Shown here: one piece after another, positions 1-6,730 of the stretch
How positions within the stretch are numbered: position 1 is the stretch's first letter
Layout of the letters: each line of letters begins with the position of its first letter
From: DATLZC01 sp037444005
GTDB lineage: Bacteria; Chloroflexota; Dehalococcoidia; DSTF01; JACRBR01
Direction of reading: 5' to 3'
DNA length: 19,528 nucleotides
NCBI GenBank assembly: GCA_037444005.1
Contig: JBBING010000041.1
Location: 1 to 19,528, forward strand
The notes under the pieces: model-generated
Seen by the model: only the letters and a program-made list of their open reading frames with translations
The model's database searches: none
What the model was told of the DNA's origin: nothing
Program-made: the position numbers and the translations under genes

Positions 1-120
1 ACCCGCCAATTCCGCAACCCGCCCACCAACGCGGATCAAGACACGGGCGCGCGCGGGCGTTGTCGGGTCGGCGGGGGGTTGAGTATGATGGTGACGCAAT
101 TCCGGGAGGAGAAGGGCCGC

Positions 121-666
121 ATGCAGATCGATTGGAGCAAGACCATCGAGGAGATCTTCGCGGACAAGCTCACCTGTCTGCGGTGCGGCGTGCTGACCAC
201 GCAGGTCGTGGCCGGCTACACCCGCGCGCCCGAGGCCGCGAACTACGCTCCCCGCTGTCACCACTGCACGCGGAAGGAGGACTGCGACGCCCGCAAGCTC
301 GTCATCGTGTGCGAGACCTGCGCGAAGGAGTTGCGCCTGCGCGCCAAGCCCGTCGACGAGGTCGGCATGATGACGATGCTGCTCAACGATTGCCGGAAGG
401 ACCTCGAGGACTGCCTCGATTACCTGGCCGAGTACTGGCAGGAAGACCTCGATATCGACCCTGAGGACATGGACAAGCGCCTCGAGGATGTCGACCCGGT
501 GGCGTTCGCGGAGGAGGACAACTGGCGGCGTCGCCTCGAGGAGGAATACCTCTCGTACCACCAGTGGTTTCGGGAGCGGAACATCCGCATCCCCGATCCG
601 GGCTGGCGGTCCGAGTACGTCGAAGAGATCATCGCGCTCGGCTACGACACGTTGCTCGGGGACTGA
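121..666 (+). CDS. Cys-rich zinc-ribbon-like hypothetical protein
   Basis: A 181-residue protein that I do not recognise as a named family. Its N-terminal third has Cys pairs at C19/C22, C46/C49 and C64/C67 plus C55, the pattern of one or two structural zinc sites. The rest is strongly acidic and probably helical (many Glu/Asp, then an aromatic stretch near 145-160). There is no signal peptide or membrane segment, so it is probably cytoplasmic. I chose the ATG at 121 because a strong Shine-Dalgarno (GGAGGAG, 105-111) lies nine bases upstream. An in-frame TTG at 79 and ATGs at 85/88 would add residues but have no such site. It is convergent with hflX, with a hairpin between them. Function unknown; the Cys pattern could serve nucleic-acid or protein binding. 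Confidence 0.75.
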   Translation: MQIDWSKTIEEIFADKLTCLRCGVLTTQVVAGYTRAPEAANYAPRCHHCTRKEDCDARKLVIVCETCAKELRLRAKPVDEVGMMTMLLNDCRKDLEDCLDYLAEYWQEDLDIDPEDMDKRLEDVDPVAFAEEDNWRRRLEEEYLSYHQWFRERNIRIPDPGWRSEYVEEIIALGYDTLLGD

Positions 667-691
667 TCGGTTCGGGAAGGAAGCGATACGA

Positions 692-720
692 ACGGCGGCG
701 CCGTCACCGGGCGCCGCCGT
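692..720. terminator. Perfect 11-bp GC hairpin between convergent genes
   Basis: The 11-base arm ACGGCGGCGCC (692-702) pairs perfectly with 710-720 around a 7-base loop. It lies 25 bases after the stop at 666 and 20 bases beyond the hflX stop. Neither side has a clean T tract, so this is a GC-stem type. Its position suggests a bidirectional terminator; that role is inferred. Confidence 0.55.
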
Positions 721-740
721 CGTCGTTCTGCGGTTCGGCG

Positions 741-1964
741 TCAGGACACGGCCCAGCGCTCGCGCGTGGCGACGGAGCCCCGGGACGCGGCGAGCGCGAG
801 GGTCTCCTCGATGCGCTCGGCGAGCGCGTCGAGGCCCCAGCCTCGCTCGGCGGAGATGAGCACGGCCTCCGGGAACCGGGCACGGAGGTCCGCCGCGAGG
901 TCGCCCAGGGCGTCGGGTCCTTCGACCGGACGGCCCTCGTGGTCCACCAGCCGGTCGATTTTGTTGAGGGCGACGACGCGCGGCTTCTCGCTGAGCCCGA
1001 GCTCCGCGAGCGTGTCGTCGACGGTCTGGCTCTGCTCCGCGGCGTCGGGATGGGTGATGTCCACCACGTGGAGCAGGACGTCGGCGTCGGCCAGCTCCTC
1101 GAGCGTGGCGCGGAACGCCGCCACGAGCTGCGTGGGGAGCTTCTGAATGAAGCCCACGGTGTCGGTCAGGAGCGCATAGTTCCCGCTGGGGAGCGTCATC
1201 CGGCGGGTGACGGGGTCCAGCGTCGCGAAGAGCTGGTCCTCGACGAGCACGTCCGCCGACGTGAGCGCGCGCATCAGTGTGCTCTTACCGGCGTTGGTGT
1301 ACCCGACCAGCGCCACCACCGGCACGCCCGTCCGCGCGCGACGCCGGCGGTACAGCGCCCGGTGGCGGCGGACCCGTTCGAGCTCGGCCTTCAGGCGGGC
1401 GATCTTGTTGCGCACGAGGCGCCGGTCCGTTTCGAGCTGCGTCTCGCCTGGGCCGCGCACGCCGATAGCGCCCGGCGCGCCTGAGCGGCCGCCGAGCCGT
1501 TCGAGGTGACTCCACTGGCCCGCGAGGCGCGGGAGCAGGTACTCGCTTTGCGCCAGCTCGACCTGGAGGCGGCCTTCGCGGGTCCGGGCGCGCATCGCGA
1601 AAATGTCGAGAATCAGGGCGGTACGGTCGAGTACCTTGACCTTGAGGGCGTTCTCGAGCGTCCGCTGCTGCGACGGCGTGAGCTCGTCGTCGAAGATGAC
1701 CATGCTGTAGCCCAGACGCTCGCGCTCGGCGGCGATCTGCTGCAGCTTGCCCTTCCCGATGTAGTGCGCGGGATTCGGGTGCTCGAGGCGCTGGACCGTC
1801 ATCCCTGCGACGTCGGCGCCCGCCGTGCGGGCGAGGAGGGCGAGCTCCTCCATCGAGGACCACGAGCGACGCCCGTTGGCGCCCCGCAGTTCGACGCCGA
1901 CCAGGTAGGCCCGCTCCCGCTCCGAATCGGTGGGATAGAGTCGTACGGCGCGTGTCTTCGCCAT
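741..1964 (-). CDS. hflX: GTPase HflX
   Basis: A ribosome-associated GTPase of the Obg-HflX group, which in other bacteria splits or rescues stalled 70S ribosomes under stress. The protein has the HflX N-terminal domain (ELALLARTAGADV, then a YIGKGK motif), the family signature RGPGETQLETDRR near 170-185, and a G domain with G1 GYTNAGKST, G3 DTVGF and G4 NKID. About 407 residues is normal for the family. The ATG at 1964 follows a GTG at 1967 in frame; either could be used. A -10-like TAGAAT sits on the minus strand at 1971-1976, which would place transcription start almost at the ATG, but no matching -35 was seen. It is a single gene, convergent with the zinc-ribbon gene. Confidence 0.97.
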   Translation of the reverse strand: MAKTRAVRLYPTDSERERAYLVGVELRGANGRRSWSSMEELALLARTAGADVAGMTVQRLEHPNPAHYIGKGKLQQIAAERERLGYSMVIFDDELTPSQQRTLENALKVKVLDRTALILDIFAMRARTREGRLQVELAQSEYLLPRLAGQWSHLERLGGRSGAPGAIGVRGPGETQLETDRRLVRNKIARLKAELERVRRHRALYRRRRARTGVPVVALVGYTNAGKSTLMRALTSADVLVEDQLFATLDPVTRRMTLPSGNYALLTDTVGFIQKLPTQLVAAFRATLEELADADVLLHVVDITHPDAAEQSQTVDDTLAELGLSEKPRVVALNKIDRLVDHEGRPVEGPDALGDLAADLRARFPEAVLISAERGWGLDALAERIEETLALAASRGSVATRERWAVS

Positions 1965-2038
1965 CACCTCATTCTATCGGAGCGGCGCACCGGCGAGAGT
2001 GGCGCACATGGTCCGCGGCCCGGTCGCGAAGGACAAGG

Positions 2039-2417
2039 CTAAACGACACGGTACACGAACGCGTCCTCGATGTAGGTGCCGTTGATAGTGGACCCCGTAA
2101 GGCGGATAGACGCGATGCCGGGCCCGGTGCGGAACACTCGTCGGAGTGTCCGAATAAAGGGGCTGCGGGGGCTTACGACGGAGACGTTGGGGAGCAGGTC
2201 GGCTAGACCGATGTCTGCGAGGGCAGACTGCACGCGCCGATATGTCTCTGCGGGCCCCTCGGTGTCCACGAGGGGCGTTGCCAGCAGGAGGCGCCACATG
2301 CCGGTTTCAGAGCTGTACAACCACAGCCACATCGAGCCGAAACTTGGCGCGATCCAGCGCCTCGACGACCCGTCGGCCGTCCGCTATCTGTGACTCTACC
2401 AGTGCGACCGTACCCAC
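2039..2417 (-). pseudogene. HEPN-partner hypothetical gene, one frameshift
   Basis: Second gene of the HEPN unit. A GTG start at 2417 has a good Shine-Dalgarno (GGAG, seven bases upstream) and overlaps the end of the HEPN gene. It reads MGTVALVESQIADGRRVVEA and continues as LDRAKFRLDVA. The frame then changes near 2325-2335 and continues as WLYSSETGMWRLLLATPL to a TAG at 2039. The span is 379 bases, one base more than a multiple of three, so a single extra base (or two missing) explains it. The restored product is about 125 residues, soluble, with no membrane segment. From memory it resembles a family of small hypothetical proteins with a conserved W-L/F-Y...EWRL-L-A core; I cannot name it. 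The intact in-frame part alone starts at an ATG at 2332 with no clear ribosome site. A sequencing error is as likely as a true pseudogene. Confidence 0.6.
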
Positions 2418-2806
2418 GCGAGCACTCCGGACTTTCGGCTGGCGACGGCACGGTAGAGGTCGAACGCCTCACGCTGACCATGCCGAGCATACCGGCTGTT
2501 CTCAGACCAATCCTTTGCCACCGCCCAGTTGACCGCGAGTTGAGGGTCCACCTTTGCCGCCTCGCGGAGTACATGTTCCAACCCCGCGATCCTCAGGAGC
2601 TGTTCGAGGTTGTGTGAATGGCTGTCTCTGACTGTTCGCAGGTCGGGGAAATCGAATCGCTTCGTGTTCCTAGCGATACAAGCCTTCAACGCACATTCTG
2701 CGTACCCGGCTAGATAATAGGCCCCATCGAAACACGATTGGCTCAGAAGAGCCTTTGCCTCCCTGAGCCGCAATCTAGCCAACTGCTGCGGATCGGATCG
2801 ATTCAC
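2396..2806 (-). CDS. HEPN domain-containing protein
   Basis: A 136-residue all-helical protein with a HEPN-type core: an N-terminal helix (LARLRLREAKALL), then AYYLAGYAECALKACIAR near residues 30-47, and the SHNLEQLLRIAGL helix. HEPN proteins are often RNases or ligand-binding partners of toxin-antitoxin and defence modules, typically paired with nucleotidyltransferases. Here the downstream partner is not a nucleotidyltransferase. An R-x4-H string occurs at RDSHSH, but it lies in the conserved helix before NLEQLL, so I do not take it as a catalytic site. The start is GTG at 2806, with no strong ribosome-binding site and a promoter about 35 bases upstream. Codon use includes more AT-ending codons than flanking housekeeping genes, consistent with acquisition. 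The domain call is fairly sure, the activity unknown. Confidence 0.8.
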   Translation of the reverse strand: MNRSDPQQLARLRLREAKALLSQSCFDGAYYLAGYAECALKACIARNTKRFDFPDLRTVRDSHSHNLEQLLRIAGLEHVLREAAKVDPQLAVNWAVAKDWSENSRYARHGQREAFDLYRAVASRKSGVLAWVRSHW

Positions 2807-2839
2807 CGTACAGCAGAAAAGGCTGCGAAGTGACGTGTG

Positions 2840-2868
2840 TGTATATCAGCCGACGGTCACTGGGGCAA
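2840..2868 (-). promoter_or_regulatory. Promoter of the HEPN unit
   Basis: Read on the minus strand, TTGCCC (2863-2868) and TATACA (2840-2845) are separated by exactly 17 bases and face the HEPN GTG at 2806. The -10 matches consensus at five of six positions and the -35 at four. The predicted 5' leader is about 27 bases. No operator palindrome was seen next to it. Confidence 0.5.
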
Positions 2869-2909
2869 GGGCGGCCTGTGCCACCCGAGCGAATCAGAGT
2901 CCGGGGCGT

Positions 2910-3791
2910 TCAGACGTTCGACTCGACGTCGGCGATGACCTCGAAGTCGCGCTCTTCGAGGGGCGCGAGCTCGCCCCGGCGGTACGAGTCGTACAGCTCG
3001 AAGAGCAGCTTCTTGTGGGGGCGCTTCCGTCCGATGGGGCACTTCTGCCAGTCCTCGATGGTCTCGTCGCAGTAGCCCCAGCGGCGCTCGCCGCACTTGG
3101 GCTGGAGATAGCGGGCCAGCTCCGGGAACTTTTTGTGGATCTCGGCCCGCATCAGCGAAACCACCTTCCGGAATTCCCACTGGGCCCGCGTGCAGAGCCG
3201 GAGGTCCGCAATGTGCAGGAGCTCCTGGAAGTTGACGACGATCTTGAAGTTCGTGTTGGCGGCGTTGGGGATGAGGAACCGCGCGTCCTCGGCCGGGACG
3301 CCTGCCTCGAGCATCTCCTGATAGAGCTGGCCCAGCCGGTCGAACATCTCCTCCATCTTTTCGGCGAACCCGGCGCGGACCACGCTGTCGGGGATGGTGT
3401 ACGGGAATTCCCCCTTCTTGAACGGCACGTATCGCTGACTCTGCTGTTCGAAGCTGATGCCCATGCGGTGCCGGACGAACTGATGGCTGAAGGCGCGGCT
3501 CACGCCCGAGATGGCGAACTCGAACCAGCACTGCTCCAAGGGCGACGAATGCCCCGTCTCCAGCCGCTTCTCGATAAACTCGATCATCTGCTCTCGCGTA
3601 ATTCGCTCCGACTCGATGCGCTCGTCGATCTGCTGAGGGGTGAGCGCGGAGTAGGCGGTGCGGTACGCCAGGTAGAGCGACCGGATGGGATCCTTCGTAT
3701 GGTCGAGCAGCTTCACCTGGATGCGATTCGAGGCGGTCTGCATCCAGGTCGGCGGCTCCGTTGCGGGTGCGCGGGCTTCGGAATCAGGCAC
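2910..3791 (-). CDS. thyX: Flavin-dependent thymidylate synthase ThyX
   Basis: Makes dTMP from dUMP using methylene-tetrahydrofolate, FAD and NADPH. The 293-residue protein carries the ThyX signature RHR (107-109) followed by S118 (RHR-x8-S). Other supporting stretches are HSSPLEQ near residue 81 and the C-terminal part with NFQELLHIADLR and RAQWEFR. The first 25 residues are an unstructured-looking Ala/Pro-rich extension. The GTG at 3791 is supported by a Shine-Dalgarno (GGGAG) six bases upstream. No thyA was seen in this window, and ThyX-only genomes rely on this enzyme. It is divergent from the GT-C gene, with about 170 bases between them. Confidence 0.97.
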   Translation of the reverse strand: MPDSEARAPATEPPTWMQTASNRIQVKLLDHTKDPIRSLYLAYRTAYSALTPQQIDERIESERITREQMIEFIEKRLETGHSSPLEQCWFEFAISGVSRAFSHQFVRHRMGISFEQQSQRYVPFKKGEFPYTIPDSVVRAGFAEKMEEMFDRLGQLYQEMLEAGVPAEDARFLIPNAANTNFKIVVNFQELLHIADLRLCTRAQWEFRKVVSLMRAEIHKKFPELARYLQPKCGERRWGYCDETIEDWQKCPIGRKRPHKKLLFELYDSYRRGELAPLEERDFEVIADVESNV

Positions 3792-3964
3792 GTGCGTCTC
3801 CCTTCGCTCCGTCCAGCATTGTACAGGACATGGTCGCGGCGGGCCCCGCGCTTATGGTGAGCCTTCCTCCAAGTACCGCTAAACTCCGGTGGCGGAATGT
3901 AGTAGGGAAAGGTCGAACGCGTTTTTCCCATCGGGACGCATAGCTGTCCGAACGGAAGAGCTAG

Positions 3965-5448
3965 GTGAGCGGACGGGTCGTTCCGTTGTGGTTGAAGGCG
4001 CACTGGCCGTGGATGATGGCCCTTGTGGCCGTCTTCTTTCTACATGTGCCGACGCTCGGCTACTACTTCAGCTACGATGACCTGGTGCCCTTCGCGGACA
4101 TTCGCAATACGCCCGCCGGAGAGTGGGTACGGAACGTACTCACGATGCGCGACACCACCCCGAGTTGGCGGCCGCTCACGATGCTCTTCTACTTCGGGGA
4201 GTACAAGCTGTTCGGCGAGCACGTCCTGGCGTATCGCTTGTTGCATCTGGGCGTTCATTTGCTGAATGTCGGTCTCGTCTACGCTCTCGCAATGCGGCTC
4301 ACGCGTGAACGGAGAACGGCCGTGTTCGCGGCGCTCGGGTTCGGCGTGTTCGGCGCCGCATGGGACACGGTGAGCTACCTGACCGCGCTCCCGCACGTGC
4401 TTGCCGTGGGATTGGTCCTGCTGTCCGCGTATCTGTTGTTGGAATTTGCGGAGACTGGAGAGACCCAGACTGACTTATGCTGGGGCAGCCTCGTCTTCTT
4501 GCTACTGGCCTTCTTCGCGGACGAGGCGGCGGTAGTCTTGGCACCCGTCCCGCCCCTTTTGTACCTGCTCTCTCCACGCCGTACGGGGTCGTGGCGACGG
4601 TTCGGTGTCATAGGCGCAGCCTTCGCGACTCTTCCCACGGTCTTCGGAGCCGTGTTCTTGTTCTGCGATTGCCGCGATTCGTTTACCGTGGAACAGCGGT
4701 GGAATTTCACTTCTGTCCAGCAAAGTTGGATGTACTTTGGATGGCTTGCTGTGCCGGCGGGCGACGCGCCGTACCGATTCGAGCTCCAGCAGTGGATCAC
4801 GGGCGGCTTCGGCCTGGCCCTGCTGGGCTATGGCGCGTGGCGGGGGCCCTGGTGGGTTCGCTGGTCCGTCGCCGCTGTCGCTCTTGCCCTCATCCCATAC
4901 GTTCCCATCGAGCCAGTGACGGGATTGAAACTGTCCGTGTACCCACGGTACGCCTACGTGGCGTCGCCCTTCTTCATGCTCGCCTCGCGTGGTCGGTGAC
5001 GAAGCTCTCGTCTAGCCTCCACTCTCGCAAAGTGGGGCAACCGCTAACATTAGCCCTCGCTGTTGCGGTCCTGCTCGGGTATGCCAGTGAGACCGTGATC
5101 TTCAACCAGCGGATGTTGTCTGGGCGGGAGCCTACGCGCCATCTCGTCCAGGAGTTGAGGGCGCGCAATTTGCCCCCCGGCAGTCGGGTCATGCTCGTGG
5201 GTGAACCTTGGTCGAATACTTTCGCAGTGTTCGCAGGCCTTCCGACCATCCGGCGCTTCGTGTATGGAGACAGCATGGCGGCGCCCGTCCTCGAAGGATG
5301 GAGGCCCGACGTCCTCGACCTGTGGCTCCGTCGGCGCTCGTATCAGTTGGCGCCAGGCGAACTCGTCTTGCGGTACGACAGCGGCAAATTCATCACCATT
5401 ACCCCTGACGATATGCGGAGCGGCGCGCTGCGAGCGCTTCCGCCCTGA
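3965..5448 (+). pseudogene. GT-C-like membrane glycosyltransferase, one frameshift
   Basis: A polytopic membrane protein of the GT-C/PMT-like type. After a first membrane segment (about residues 14-32) comes YYFSYDDLVPF, whose Asp pair in the first outer loop fits the GT-C catalytic position. About eight further hydrophobic segments follow. The first reading frame stops at TGA 4997-4999 just after PFFMLASRGR. The next frame continues without a break as LAWSVTKLSSS, one more membrane segment (LTLALAVAVLLGYASETVIF) and a soluble C-terminal domain ending at 5448. One missing base near 4985-4990 would join them into about 494 residues. The GTG at 3965 has only a weak ribosome site. The substrate is unknown. 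The lesion may be a true mutation or a sequence error. Confidence 0.65.
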
Positions 5449-5572
5449 GACATCATTCGCGAGTGTAGCAGCATGAGCCGGATTGCGGCTCGCGCAAGCG
5501 TCCCGCGCGCTCGAGAAAACTGCGGACCGAAATCTTCGACGACGTCGAAGCTTGAGGGGCTAGGGCGTAGGG

Positions 5573-5601
5573 TTGACAGGCCTGGAACGTGTATATACAC
5601 T
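5573..5601 (+). promoter_or_regulatory. Promoter of the MarR-led gene run
   Basis: A perfect -35 TTGACA (5573-5578) is followed by TACACT at 5596-5601 with a 17-base spacer; TATACA at 5594-5599 gives a 15-base alternative. Start of transcription would fall at about 5607-5610, on or next to the ATG at 5608, and no Shine-Dalgarno precedes that ATG. This suggests leaderless transcription. Confidence 0.7.
5589..5600. promoter_or_regulatory. Perfect 12-bp palindromic operator (MarR type)
   Basis: GTGTATATACAC reads the same on both strands and overlaps the -10 element directly upstream of the MarR gene. MarR dimers commonly bind palindromes of this size and repress their own promoters. Autoregulation is therefore the natural reading, although binding is inferred. 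Confidence 0.7.
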
Positions 5602-5607
5602 CGCCGC

Positions 5608-6084
5608 ATGCCGTCGGGGATCGACATATCCGCAACCAAAGCCTGCTACTGCCTCGCCGCGCGGCGTTACGCCCGCGCCATCACGCGCTTCTACGAGACG
5701 AAGCTCCGCCTCCACGGCCTGCGTGCCACGCAGTTCTCGATCCTGGCCGCGTTGGCCCTCAAGGGGCCTACGCCCGTCGGCGAGCTCGCCGACCTGCTGG
5801 GCGTCGAGCGGACCACCCTGACCCGCAGCGCCGCGCTCCTGGCGCGCAATGGCTGGGTCGCGGTCGGGTGGTCCGGCGACGCGCGGAAGCGCCCGCTGTT
5901 CATTACGGACGCGGGACGCGCGAAGCTGGAAGCGGCCATGCCCTCGTGGGCCGAGGCGCAGCACGGGGTCGAGCGCCGCCGCTGGGCGCCGCCGACGCCG
6001 CAACGCGACGCCGGTGCGACTGCCCGCTCGGGCACGCTGTCGAAATCGGCGGCGGGAGAACAGAAGGGAGCCTTCATGACATAA
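5608..6084 (+). CDS. MarR family transcriptional regulator
   Basis: A 158-residue winged-helix repressor. The N-terminal helix has CYCLAARRYARAITRFY. The DNA-binding part reads GLRATQFSILAALA, then VGELADLLGVERTTLTRSAALLARNGWV (recognition helix), then the wing with GDARKRPLFIT. The ATG at 5608 is chosen because the domain begins just after it and the promoter ends just before it; an in-frame upstream extension to 5473 would include the promoter and is rejected. Two Cys near the N-terminus (CYC) could sense oxidants or ligands. From about residue 118 the C-terminal part (RRRWAPPTPQRDAG) no longer looks like the family, whereas the next frame reads RRLGAADAATRRR, which does. It probably controls itself and the three genes downstream. 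Confidence 0.9.
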   Translation: MPSGIDISATKACYCLAARRYARAITRFYETKLRLHGLRATQFSILAALALKGPTPVGELADLLGVERTTLTRSAALLARNGWVAVGWSGDARKRPLFITDAGRAKLEAAMPSWAEAQHGVERRRWAPPTPQRDAGATARSGTLSKSAAGEQKGAFMT

Positions 6085-6198
6085 CGAACCAGATGCGCGG
6101 TCGCGCCGCATCAGCGACGAGCGCCGCTGGGTTCGCGATCGGCTCGGCGACGAGCCCGAGGTCCGCAGGTTCGCAACGAACGAGAAGGGAGTCGCATC

Positions 6199-6624
6199 GT
6201 GACCAAGCTGAACGTCTACCTGAACTTCCCAGGAAACGCCGAGGAGGCTTTCACCTTTTACAAGTCCGTCTTCCGAAGCGACTTCTCGTCGCTGGTCCGC
6301 TTCGCGGACATGCCGATGGAGGGGCGGAGCATGTCCGAAACGGACGCCAACAAGATCATGCACGTCGCGTTGCCCATTGGCGACGACGTCCTGATGGCGT
6401 CGGATGCGCCGCCGACCATGGGTTTCGACGTGAGGTTCGGCAACAACGCGTACATCTCCGTGCACGCCGACAGCAAGCAGGAAGCCGACAGGCTGTTCAC
6501 CGCCCTGTCCGAAGGCGGCGCTGTCGAGATGCCGATCGCCGACCAGCCGTGGGGAGACTACTTCGGGAGCCTCACCGATCGCTTCGGTGTACAGTGGATG
6601 GTGAGCTACTCGTACCCCAGGTGA
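6199..6624 (+). CDS. VOC (PhnB-like glyoxalase fold) family protein
   Basis: A 141-residue protein of the vicinal-oxygen-chelate superfamily, PhnB-like branch. Visible features are the N-terminal NVYLNFPGNAEEAFTFYKSV, the middle MHVALPIGDDVLMASD, and the end DYFGSLTDRFGVQWMVSY. This branch folds as repeated beta-alpha-beta-beta-beta units. Most members have no proven substrate, and the usual metal ligands are not all obvious here. The GTG at 6199 follows a Shine-Dalgarno (AGAAGGGAG, 6183-6191). It lies 114 bases after the MarR gene on the same strand. MarR next to a PhnB-like gene is a common arrangement and suggests stress- or ligand-induced expression. The product is presumably cytoplasmic. 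Confidence 0.9.
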   Translation: MTKLNVYLNFPGNAEEAFTFYKSVFRSDFSSLVRFADMPMEGRSMSETDANKIMHVALPIGDDVLMASDAPPTMGFDVRFGNNAYISVHADSKQEADRLFTALSEGGAVEMPIADQPWGDYFGSLTDRFGVQWMVSYSYPR

Positions 6625-6670
6625 AGGCGCTCCCCCAGAGCCGCCGTAATCGCCGAATGAGCCGTCAGCG

Positions 6671-6700
6671 ATCCGGGGACGGCCGAGGAGGCCTCCGGAT
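6671..6700 (+). other. Inverted repeat between VOC and Asp-box genes
   Basis: ATCCGG (6671-6676) pairs with CCGGAT (6695-6700), and an inner GGCC/GGCC pair gives a bulged hairpin. A 10-base palindrome GGAGGCCTCC (6687-6696) overlaps it. It lies between two genes of the same run and could act as a partial terminator or RNA processing site. There is no T tract. Confidence 0.3.
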
Positions 6701-6730
6701 CGCCCGCACCGCAGAGTAAAAGGAGTCGTC

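Noticed and set aside
564..1484. Long plus-strand open frames opposite hflX and similar long frames opposite thyX, the kinase, the dehydrogenase and the ferritin-like gene
   Set aside because: Arg/Ala/Pro-rich translations with no domains, caused by GC-rich codon structure on the opposite strand.
1971..1976. TAGAAT on the minus strand just before hflX, suggesting leaderless transcription
   Set aside because: No -35 partner, and a purine-rich AGG also precedes the start; too weak to list as a promoter.
3818..3823. TACAAT on the minus strand upstream of thyX as a -10 element
   Set aside because: No acceptable -35 at 16-18 bases; the sequence there is GGGCCC-like.
6085..6198. A protein-like stretch (ISDERRWVRDRLGDEPEVRRF) in the gap between the MarR and VOC genes
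   Set aside because: It has no start codon and is bounded by stops; too short to support as a gene or a fragment of a known family.
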